Source: Porogramme epimiltina
Lineage: Eukaryota > Basidiomycota > Agaricomycetes > Polyporales > Polyporaceae
Length of the DNA stretch: 58,556 bases
NCBI GenBank assembly: GCA_900155495.1
Contig: FTLJ01000141.1
Location: 1 to 58,556 of the forward strand
Direction of reading: 5' to 3'
Under the pieces are notes generated by a model. It saw only the letters and a program-made list of their open reading frames with translations, was not told the origin of the DNA and ran no database searches. Position numbers and translations under genes: made by a program. Of the stretch, positions 10,915 through 21,139 are shown piece after piece (the stretch's first letter is position 1; the number at the start of each line of letters is the position of its first letter).

Positions 10915-12914
10915 ATGCAAGGCGTTCGCCAAACAGATGTGGTTCTGTAAGTGCCCCGTTAGCGCGTCAGGGCCTTGTTCAGTTCTCCGGAATGATTCTA
11001 ACAAATGCGAAACAGGACACAGTGGGCTCTAAGCCCAGTGGACACCGCGGATCGCCATCTTCCTCCGTACGTTTGGCCCTGCACATTCTGCTTGCCGCAC
11101 CCGTCATGACATGACACTGGTCCCCAGAGATATTCTATTGAACAGCCCCCCTACGCATGTCTCTGCTAATCACACCACAACTACGGAGGAACACGCGCTA
11201 CTCGAGCCCCAGTGCGTGCGCCTGATGAAGCTGTGGAACTCGTCTCTCCCAATCAACCGTCTTCCGACGGAGCTGCTGGTCATCATATTCACACTCTTCG
11301 ACATCGATCCTACATACTCTACTATCGACCGTTCTTTCGGCTCCCTAAGCGGACGCAGCACACTCATGCGCGTTTGCCGACATTGGTACGATATTGCGTG
11401 CTCCAGCGCAGCTCTCTGGCGCACCGTAGAAATACCGAATCACTTCAACAGAGACAAGTACCTGAAGCACTGCATCAAAACGTCCACTCCCTACCCTCTT
11501 CGCATTCGCATTGCATTCGTCTACGGGATGGACCTCACGTCACTTTATCCCCATGTCGGGCGAATAGAGCTGCTCGACTTCAGCTGCCACGAAGCTAGCT
11601 TCAACTTGCCGCCATGGGCTAGGCGACTCTTCACGATGAAGTTGCCAATGCTGAAGACACTGCGGTTTAGCCAAGGCTTCGCCAAGTTGGACCTGTTATC
11701 GGAGCGACTTCCCCAGCTCCAAACATTAGACATTCTGTCGATTATTACATGGGTACCTGAGGACCCAGCCATCTATATGCGCCTTCGGGTCCTTCGCCTT
11801 CCCGATAACTCCCAAGGCCTACGGATGAGCCGCATCCTCGACCTCATTGCTACGTGTCAACACCTCGAAGTCGGCGAATTTCGCAATCTGCGCTCCTATA
11901 TCCAAGACGCAAGCACAATTTTGGCCCCATCGTCGTCCCAAATCACATTACACAATATGAAGTCGTTGACGCTATCCAGTGAATCCTACAATAGCATCAC
12001 CCCTTTCTTGGCACGATTCAGGTTACCTCCATCCGCGCATTTCATCGTCACTTGCGAAGCCCAGCAGTATTATCCTGTTACACGGTACAATCTCGTGAAC
12101 CATTATATCCAGGCCGTTCCCTCAGACATCGCATCTTCGCTGTCTTCGACATCGCTTGTGGACCGCGCCGAATTGGAGTGTGCATGGTTTGACCACGATG
12201 GACGCTACGACTTCTTCCTCGTCGGCCACCGCCCCGACGGCATTGCTGTGGCGAAATTCGGGTTCGCATTCTGTTCAGAACAAGATGCTCAACGTTGTGA
12301 AGATCCCTTCAGCCCCCAAATCACCTTCTTGCAGACCGCTCTCCGCGGTGCGCCTCTCACCCACCTCACCATCTCTGCCGTCCTCGCTGAGCTACGCTAT
12401 GCGACCGTCGAATGCTCCGAATGGCCGAGCCTGCTCAGTACGTTCCCCGCGCTGGAGAGCCTCAATATCCACGGATGCGCTCTCGCTATGGCAGTAACCC
12501 TTTGGGACGCCCTCACACCGGAGCCCGGGGCCCCCGTGCCGTGTCCGCGGTTGCGTTCCATCTTCCTATTGGAATCGTGGATGGACGGCTACATCACATA
12601 CCACCTGTCGCCTGAGTTTCTGGACGACATGGTTGACGCACTTGACGCGCGTCTCGCGAGGGGCGTGCGTCTGGAGAAGCTTCACTTGCAGATCGACTCG
12701 AATTACGACGACGAAGAGGAAGACAGGCAGAGACATACCTGGCACCGTGACATGTACATGTCGACGCTGGAAACTCTGGCTGATGAAGTGGCATACACTC
12801 TGAAGATCGTCGAGCTAGTGGTCCCCGTAAGTATTACCTGCTCTCTTTATACTCATTGACTGATGTGAGCTGTTCCACCAGCCTACGCGTGACTCACCTT
12901 GGGCTTGGTATTAG
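10915..12914 (+). CDS. F-box protein 3 (604 aa, four exons)
   Basis: Third tandem paralogue. Proposed exons are 10915-10946, 11016-11066, 11128-12826 and 12882-12914 (1815 nt). Exon 1 encodes MQGVRQTDVVL and differs from MAQ(N/R)TP of the other two, but exon 2 again carries W-A-L-S-P. The F-box contains LPINRLPTELLVIIF, then LMRVCRHWYDIACSS and LWRTV, followed by a Leu-rich region to about residue 590. The last intron (12827-12881) has GTAAGT, a CTGAT branch and CCAG. It replaces a read-through tail with PTRDSPWAWY and a stop. All three paralogues place the last intron within a few codons of the C-terminus. The exact first exon is the least certain part. Confidence 0.8.
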
Positions 12915-15900
12915 TTTCGGATCTCATTTGATACTGTTTGGCTCTGCAATGCGAACAAAGGGCAAGGTGACGACGAGGGCTCGCGCCTGGGCCAATCCTG
13001 CTTGACATCCGGCTGGACGTGTAATGACTTTTGTGCGATTCACTCTCACCCAACCCAACCCCCCTCCCGGTAGACGACGCCAATCCTGCTCCTGATACGC
13101 CCTGCTCCTGATATGCCCTGCTCCTGATACGCCCGTGCGCTGAAAAAAAGTGAGAGTTGTAGGTTACTGAACGAGCCATGTCGTAAAAGCGATAAATCAT
13201 AACGGCGTCTGTCTCCTGCTTATAGGCCATCGAGAGAAACTCAAGTGCATAAATCGGTCTCACTGAGGGCCGTCGTCCATGCGGGGCTGCAGCCAAATTC
13301 TAATGCAGGGACTCAGCCAAATCGAGTAGATGGATGCACCTCTGACATCTTCCACCAGCACGCTGTTGGTCCTGCCGTGAGAGGTTTCTGGATCACGAAG
13401 CGCGTACTACGAATGCTTCTCATACATGGGCACGTTAGCAATGAGCTCGGGCATCCTGCACCTAACTCGTACAATGCATCTTCCGAGGTGCGATCCCCAA
13501 TGACGACCCATCGATATCGCGTCCACCAAGCACACGACTGAAGCGCGGGCCACATACACAGTCCAGCGATCCAGGCACCCCAGAGCGGGCCTCGCGCGGA
13601 CCAAAGACGCGCTTCCCCTCGCTCCGCCCGACGTCCGCGGAAGCCTCTCGCCCGCCCGCGTCGGCCGTCTCCAGGTACGACAAGTACGGCACGTACGCCG
13701 GACGCGACCAGCCTTCGACGTCCGCACTCCGCGCGCGCGTCGCGACGACGGAAGCAGCCCTGCACGCGGCCCGACGTCGGGCACCCACCACCGTGCGCCG
13801 CACGCGTGCGCACGCGCACGCGAGGGCGACCACGTCCCACCGCGACAGCCCGACGTCCAAACGTCGATCGCGCGGGAGAAGTCACGCCACCCCGCGCACG
13901 CGCGTGTGCGCGCCTGCCCACGATGACGACGCGCAAGCGCGCAGAGAGTGTGCACCGCGCGCGTTCCTACCCCACCCACCCTCGCGCGAGTTCTCCTTGA
14001 TCAGGGCCCCGATGCACACGCGTGCGGGCTCCACCAGGCTTCCCTGGGGCCCGCACCCGCACCCGCGCGGACGGAGCCCGGAGCAAGAACCGGGCGGGCG
14101 GCGGCGGGCTCGCCGGGCAAGTGGAGCCGGCGTCGCTGGGATCCTCGGGCAGCCCGAAGCTCTCGAGCGCGCCGTCGGACAGGCCCTGCGCACACCATAC
14201 GCGGAGCGAAGCAGATGGCCGCCGCACGTCGCGCGTCGCGCGTGGTGCGTTGCCCTTCTCCCGGGGCGGCGGTGGGTGGGGCGTGCGCGCGGGAGCGGGC
14301 ACGGGAACGGGAGCGGGGAGGGGGGAAGGGAGGGGCCTGCGGCCCGAGGTGTCCTCGTTTGGCGAGTGCAGCTGGCTTCGGTGTGCGTCCGCGGGGCGCT
14401 GTATTCCGGTGTCTGCCGTGCAGGAAGCTGGGCACCACGCGCGGACTGAGGGTGAGTAGATTTGGGAATGGATGGGCTGAGGAGGCCCGGGTGGGTAGGA
14501 GGGCCCCTGCGATCCATCCGCGGTGCGCTGGAGTAGGAGGGGCGTGAGATCGTCGGCGCGCGGGGGGTCTATCGGACGCACCTTCCAGGAAGCCTGAGGC
14601 CATTAGAAGCAAGGGTCGGAGTTGGGTAAGATGATAGTTGGATGGGTGGGCGCACGAGAAGCGTCGCTGAGTGTGTCGTGGGCCGTGCGTGAGCGCGTGC
14701 CTGCTCGTGTCGTATGCGCCTAAAGCTTGCTTCCGATACGTTCTTCGCTTGCATGCACTCACATCTGTGGTGCGATGACGGTATGCCGAACTGCTGGGCT
14801 GCTGTGACCGGAGAGCGGATCGCTGTAGGGCATGTGTGCGTGCATGTCGATATCATGATGATCTTTGAAAGGAGCCCGTTCGGCAGGGTGACACACCTTA
14901 CCACTGTAAACTGTTAATTGTCAAGTGTCAGTGAAGCTGACCAAGGCCGCCGCCAATAGTGAGGGCCAGTGTAGGTGTTTGCTGTGCATTTTGAGCGTCG
15001 GACGTTGCCGATGATCATCCTATAGGACATACCGGATACCCCGGTAAGACCTGCGTCTGTGTTTGCAGAATTCTGGAGCGCTTGTTAAGAGTGATGCACC
15101 GCATCGGAGCCGCCTAGTGGCGTTGTAGGTCAATTCGCGTGGGCGAGTCCGTAGGATGGTGGGTACTACTAGCCTGTGATTAGACTCGGAAACTGCTGCG
15201 CGCGGAGTGTGAGTCTCCGGAAGATAGAAAAACAGAGGGACTGACCACAGCCTGACATACGGTTTGGGCAAGTACTTTCCACCGCATCGTCCCGGGAAGA
15301 CATTTGATGCAGACGTTAACGTCAGTAACGTAGTCGGGGGAGTATCACAGCTGCGGCACGCTGTACATTGCGCCCGCTGACACGACCCTCCCGACACGCG
15401 CGGGGACGGGCAGCAGAAGCCACCCCGTATGATGAAAGAGAAGGAGGGAGGGCGCGTGGTGCAGATGTCGACTCCGGGAAGAGGCAAGATACCTGCGCCA
15501 ATGCGAATGGAGCCGTCGATGAGCCGTCCGGTCGCCCGAGTGGTATTTTCTACTCCGCGGGCGGCCATCTGCGCATGCGGGTCAGCGGCGCGCTCATGCC
15601 GGAAGCTGGACGCTGCCCGGTGCCCTGCGCTGGCCGAGGGCGCTGGTCGGGGGAAAGACCGGGTGAGGAGTTGGAGGATGGGTAGTCGGGGCTGCACAGC
15701 ACGCGCGTGCACGGAAGATCGGAACGTGCGCGCGCGCTGATCAGGCTCTGTAGCGGAAGGTCAGATTTGCGTTGAACGACTCACGGTCAGGGCTCGAACG
15801 TTGAGCATACCTGGGCGTGCCTGGCCTAGACGTCGGCCTTGAAAACAGACATTCGCATCTCAAACTCGTATTCACTGGCGATGGCTGCGTGGGGGTGCCT

Positions 15901-16668
15901 CGAGGCCTGCGCGCCCGCCACATCGCGGAGGAGTCGGAGGAGAAGATGTCCTCTCGCGGGTGGAGAATGTCAGGCTTTGTGGCGCGGGCGCTCCCGACCG
16001 GATCTCGTGCGCCTTTCCCGTTTAGGAGTCCGGCGGCTGGGCGCCCAAACCGCCGGCTGATGCGATCGCGCGTGCAGCGCGGTACCCATCGCGACCTTCC
16101 CCGTCCGCGCACCCTGCGCGACACAAGCGCGAACATAGAATTCCGTGTCTGCTGGCTTTGGTGCGCTCGCGGGAACCCTTCGCGAGCCTAGGGAAGTGCG
16201 TACCTGCTCTCTGGCGCGAAGGAGGAGTGACGTCTGTCCGCGCGCACGGTGGCCGGGACGGGGGAGACGGGGGACAGAAGGCGGACGGGGGGACGCGCGC
16301 GGGGCGGTGCGCGTGGGTCCGGAGCCCGAGTGAGAGCTGGGAGCGTGAGGAGAGAGGAGGAGGGGACGCGAGGGCGCCGCGGGGAGAGCGCGAGCTGTCA
16401 GTGGGCGAGCATCAGCGAGTGATGGGCCTCCTCTTCTCCATCACAATGAATTCTCGCCGTGGGACGCCCGCCCCCGACCTTATCCTCTCCCGCCATCTCG
16501 CCTCTTCAGCCGACGCCCTCCACAACCAGCCCTCCCAGATCAGCCCGCGCGCCGCCCCTTATCGTTTCACCACCGCGTCTCCACCCGGCCACCCTTGTCC
16601 TCGTCTTTGTATCCGTCCTCGTCCTCGGTTTCCGCTCTCCACTCGCTTCTCTCTATACCACCACCACC
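12915..16668. other. GC-rich intergenic region upstream of G-alpha
   Basis: Between about 13540 and 16450 the DNA is very GC-rich and several frames are open at once on both strands, as expected when stop codons are rare. No frame shows a domain that I recognise. The last 250 bp become CT-rich and look like a G-alpha promoter and leader. A weak - strand gene candidate inside it is listed separately. Confidence 0.5.
13540..14603 (-). CDS. Possible unidentified gene, exon structure unresolved
   Basis: An ATG at 14603 on the - strand opens a short exon (MASGFLE) that ends at a good GTGCGT donor at 14581. Downstream, separate - strand frames read like protein (GALESFGLPEDPSDAGS, then VCIGALIKENSRE, then RPAYVPYLSYLETADAG) and could be joined by short introns. 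This is suggestive only: the DNA is so GC-rich that chance open frames are common, and I recognise no family. It could equally be non-coding. Confidence 0.2.
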
Positions 16669-19600
16669 ATGGGCAAGCGACGCGCACCTGCAGACGAGGC
16701 CGAGGCCCTCCGCATCAGCAACGCCATCGACGAGGAGCTTCGGGTGCGTCTCGTCGTTCGTTCACTCTGCAGCACTCGTTCCAACCAGCCACATGCGCAG
16801 CGCGAGCGGGAGGTCGTGCGGCGGAGGAAGGGAAAGGAGGTCAAAGGTGCGTAACACGCCTGCTGTTTCAACTTTCACAACATCCTCGCCCCTTCCGCGC
16901 GCTGCGGGGACCTGTTGCTTCCCCGGAGACACTAGGCGCGTTCAGCGTCCCGCGCATCCATGAAACACCGATCACGTTTCCATTCACGTCGACTCTATTT
17001 TGTGCGTAGAAAGAATGTAACTGATGTTCGTCTACAGTGATGCTTCTGGGGCAGGCAGAGTCGGGCAAGTCGACGCTGCAGAAGCAGTTCCAGCTCTACT
17101 ACTCGTCCGCGACGCTGGAGAAGGAGCGGCCGTCGTGGCGGCCCATCGTCTACTTCAACATCCTCAAGGCGATCCGGATGATCCTCGACGAGCTCGAGTG
17201 GGAGTACGGGCTTGGCCCTGCGGGGTCGGGGACGCCGTCGCCGACGGGGCTGGGGGAGCCGAGCCCGCTGCCCGGGATCCCGCTCTACCCATCTACGTCC
17301 GGCTCGGGCACGGCAGGGTCGGGGTCGGGGTCGTCGTCGTCACACTCGCGCGCGAACCCGGCGTGGTTCCCGGAGCTCGCCCAGCTGCGGAACAAGCTGC
17401 TGCCGCTGGTCGCTTCCGAGGACGCGCTCGCGGGAGAGCTGTCCGGGGGCGTGACCGTCGCGGGCGGGCGGACGGGCGTGTACGTGCGGGCGGGGTGGCA
17501 GGCGCTGACGACGGCGAACCGGTCGTGGCCGCTCGCGGACGACTACCGGGCGGGGATGACGGCGCGGCAGTCGGCGGTGACGAACATCGTCGCGACGACG
17601 CTCGCCGCGAGCCAGGGCGAGATCGAGATGCTCTGGTACCACCCGGGCGTGCAGGGCCTCCTGCGGGGGAACAAGCTGAAGCTGGAGGAGTACGCTGCGT
17701 TGTGCGTGTTTCCCTTGATGCCCTTGCCGTCGCCGGCGGGGTGGATCCGTGCACCTTCGATGCGCTGCGTTACCGAGACGACTGACGGCCCAACAGCTTC
17801 CTCGCCAACATTCGGAGGATCGCGCAGCCAGATTACCTCCCGACGAATGGTGCGTGGGTCTCTCCGATCGAGGCCGGCCTGGGCGGGCGCTGACGAGTGC
17901 GTCCGCGGAGGACAGAGGACATCCTGCACGTCCGGCTGCAGACGATTGGGGTCACAGAACACGCGTTCGACATCAACCTCGGCGGGACGAACTACAACTG
18001 GATGCTGTACGACGTTGGGGGAGCTGTGAGTGCCCTCTCCGTTTTCGCTGCAGCAGCGTTCCTGATCATCCCCGCGCACGGCCCCACAGCGCGGACAGGC
18101 AAGTAGTCGGACTACGCTTCTGGCGCGGGATCGTCGCACGCCGGCATGGGAGCGCGAGTGCTGACGGTGATGTCTGGCATCTGCAGCGGCACGCGTGGGT
18201 GCCCTTCTTTGACGACGGTGAGTAGGCCCCCTGCCCGTTTTCGCACCGGTGCCTGGTTTCCGGTCGTCCGCCCATCGAGGAATCGAGGACGGAAAAGATG
18301 TGCCTGGGGCGCCGCCCATGGGGTCTCCTTTACGTCCGGACGGGCGCGCTGTGTCCGCGCGAGGCCCGAATCGTGCGCATGTCCGTGCTCGTCGCGCCCC
18401 GGCTGCGACGGCGCTGCGTGAACCTTGTACGACGCATGCCGGCCGGCAGCGCAGGGCACAGGACGCAGCTCGGGGCATCTGCACGGCCTGCATCCGACTC
18501 GGAGCAAGTACAGGAGTCAGTCAGCAGGAGCCGCAACCTTACGCTACGTCCGCCGAGATGTTGCCTTCGCCTTCCTCGTCTTTCTGGCCCTTCCGATTCG
18601 CTGATGCTCGCGTTCGAATCTAGCGACGGCCATCATCTTCCTGGCGCCGATTAGCGCTTTCGACCAGGTGCGTCGCGCTTCTTCGCTCCTTTGCCCGCGC
18701 GAGGGCACACGCGCGCCCGCACGCGCACCTCCCTCTGGCCCCTGCCCCTCCCCGTGCCCCCCGGAGTGCAGCCGCGCGCGCGTCCCCGTGCCCTCGCGCG
18801 CGCCGCATCTTTGTTCCCAGTTCTCACTCGCGCTTTGATCTCGCACGCGTCCCTGATCCGGCCCCACGTCCCGCGCCCCCATTTGGTCCCCGCGCGCCGA
18901 CGCCTCGCCCCCCGCCACGTCCGGACGGCGCGAACGCGCCCTCGACGCCCGTCCCGGCCGCACTGCGCGTTCTCGAATCCTCTGGCCGCTCGCCCCGTGG
19001 GTTCGCGCGGCCCCTGGATACCATTCACTCCTCCCCACGACCCGCACCTGCACCCGCTCTCCCCGGCTTCCCGTCTCCCGCTTCGCGCTTCCTTCGATCG
19101 CCCACTCTTCCTCCGCGACGGCCGCGACGGCTCGGCGGCCCGCGTGCAGTATCTCGAGGAGGACCCACGGACGAACCGGATAGACGACTCGCTGCAGCTG
19201 TTCACTGCTGTCTGCTCGAACAAGCTCCTCGCGAACGCTGCACTTGTGCTCATGCTCAACAAGGTCCGTTGTGCCGTTTTTAGCCTCCCTCCTCCAACCG
19301 ACTGACCAACCCGTGTCCACACAGACGGACTTGCTGAGGCAAAAACTGGAGTCCGGCATCAAAGTCCGGAAATAGTAAGCCGCCTGCCTTTTTCGTCGCA
19401 GCGTACCCACCGCTGACCTTGGCCGACGCTCCCGATCCTCCTTCCGCTTTTGCGTGGGCTCGGCTCGCTCGCATTACACTTAACGTTTGCGCCTGCCCCT
19501 GCTGCGGCCGATCCTTCCTATTCCCTTCCCTTCTCTCGCTAATCCCGCCCGTGTCCGCCCGCGCATGTGCACCCGCCACGCCTCGTGCCCCACCTGCCTG

Positions 19601-20422
19601 GCCATATCGCACCCGTCGCCGGATGACGCACTCGTCGCGGTGCCGACGCCAGCATCTCGTCGTACGGAGACAGGCCAAACAACTACGAGGAGGTCTCGGA
19701 GTACTTCCGCGCACACTTCATCCAGGTCCATCGCCGCAAGGACCCTGCCCACCGGCCGCTGTACTTGGTGCGTCTCCTTCCCTACCTTTAGCCTCCCTTC
19801 CCACCCTTTTTGCGTTTCATCGCATGCTCTTTTCCGCCGCGCGCTCCCTCCCCTTTCATTCTGCGCGGGCCCAGTTTAGCTGCGCGCGCGCGTTCATTTT
19901 CGTCGCGCACGCGTCCATCCGCTCTTCCCACCGTCCTTTTGCGCGCTGCGTCATCGCCCGCTTCCTTTGCGCACGCGCCGCATCTCCGTTCCACCTCGAC
20001 CGCATCCACTCGTAATTGCCATTCAAACCCGCCCACGTTTCGACGTTTCGGCGTCCCCGCGCGTCCCGTTCCGGCATCCCGTTCGCGCAAACGCGTACTA
20101 ACCAGCCCCCCTTCCTCCCGCAGCACTTTACGTCCATGCTCGTGCGTATTTCCTCCCCTCTGCGTTCCCTCCCCCTCCCCCTCCGCGTACTCACCCGAGG
20201 CGCATCTATCCATCTCTGGGCACCGCCCGCCCACGCACGCGCTCCGTAACTCACACATGTGCCGCGCGGCTTACAGGACATCAAGGCGACCCAGTCGATC
20301 ATCATCAACGGTGCGCTTCTGTCTCCCCTTCCGCCCGCCCTGCGCGGCCGTGCGTGCTGACGCTTTGCACAGTCGGCGAGGCGATCATGCGCTCGCACCT
20401 CACGAAGATCGGGCTCGCGTGA
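16669..20422 (+). CDS. Atypical G protein alpha subunit, 470 aa, 14 exons
   Basis: Heterotrimeric G-alpha: a signalling GTPase acting at the membrane below receptors. Exons: 16669-16743, 16801-16846, 17038-17701, 17797-17849, 17916-18025, 18090-18098, 18187-18217, 18624-18667, 19150-19263, 19325-19374, 19653-19767, 20124-20141, 20277-20310 and 20373-20422; the total of 1413 nt is in frame. The P-loop is GQAESGKST (residues 45-53). Switch I is VRLQTIGVTE with Arg286 and Thr289. Switch II reads DVGGARGQRHAW (from residue 312), so the catalytic Gln is Ala316. NKTD is at 381-384. TCAT is replaced by TSML before DIKATQ. The C-terminus is HLTKIGLA. It is about 115 residues longer than classical G-alphas because of a Gly/Ser/Pro-rich insert in the helical domain near residues 90-190. 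Gly2 is present, but the usual Cys3 and Ser6 lipidation context is absent. It fits the expanded, divergent basidiomycete G-alphas rather than the Gpa1-like class. Confidence 0.93.
18090..18098 (+). other. 9-nt microexon of the G-alpha gene
   Basis: The nine bases cgcggacag encode Arg-Gly-Gln, exactly filling switch II between DVGGA and RHAW. The 5' side ends in CCCCACAG and the 3' side begins GCAAGT, a GC-type donor. Without this exon the protein would lose three residues of switch II that all G-alphas have. Confidence 0.75.
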
Positions 20423-21139
20423 GCTGCTCGCGCGCCCGTCTAGGTGCCGCGCGTTCCAAGAGGAAGGAGAAGGGGGAAGCCCGGCCCCGGGCGGCGGCGT
20501 ATGGTGTAAGATAGGACGGCGTGTACTATATCGATTATCCCCGTGGGGCCGCTCGCCGAGGGTCGGGCTTGGGTTTGGACGGAGGGGAGGGAGGGGGAGG
20601 TACGGAGCCATGCATGCACGGGGATCCGGCTCCGTACCCATTTACCATTATTGTTAGCTTGTGATGCCATGAACATTTGGATGGATACCCCAGTGTGTGT
20701 GTGTGTGCGTGCGCGCGCGCGCGGCTTGCGTGATGTTCGCAGACGTTTCATACAGAATTTATAACGCTCGACATAACCACAACGTCAGGCGGTGTGGACG
20801 ACACGCTCAGGAACAAACCTTCCTAAGGACACATATGTGAAATAAGATGGCATTGCGTTAACTAACGTTCAGCGTTCAGCCACCATGTGTGGTCAAATCA
20901 TGAACATCGCTCCATAGGCGCTACTTCGTGTCCAGGAGGATTAAGTGTGTGTATCAGACTACTAAGTGGTATGTACAGATGGGCGAACAAAACGACATGA
21001 GAGCCAAACTAACACAGCGGCCTTCCACAACATACCAGAGCCACAACAACAGGGACCAACGACACAAACGGACGCCGAGGGCTCCGGGGTACTATGTACT
21101 TACTACTTAATGTCATAACTTAGCTTACACGACCAGCAA
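20423..21139. other. Convergent 3' intergenic region
   Basis: It lies between the G-alpha stop and the stop of the disordered protein gene on the other strand, so it holds both 3' UTRs. Apart from the GT/GC microsatellite nothing stands out. Confidence 0.5.
20693..20724. repeat. GT/GC alternating microsatellite
   Basis: About 31 bp of strictly alternating purine-pyrimidine (GT repeats passing into GC repeats), a classic Z-DNA-prone sequence in the convergent 3' region. Confidence 0.85.

Noticed and set aside
13500..16500. Many long overlapping open frames on both strands
   Set aside because: High GC content makes stops rare; most are Arg/Pro/Ala-rich shadows without domains or consistent splice sites.
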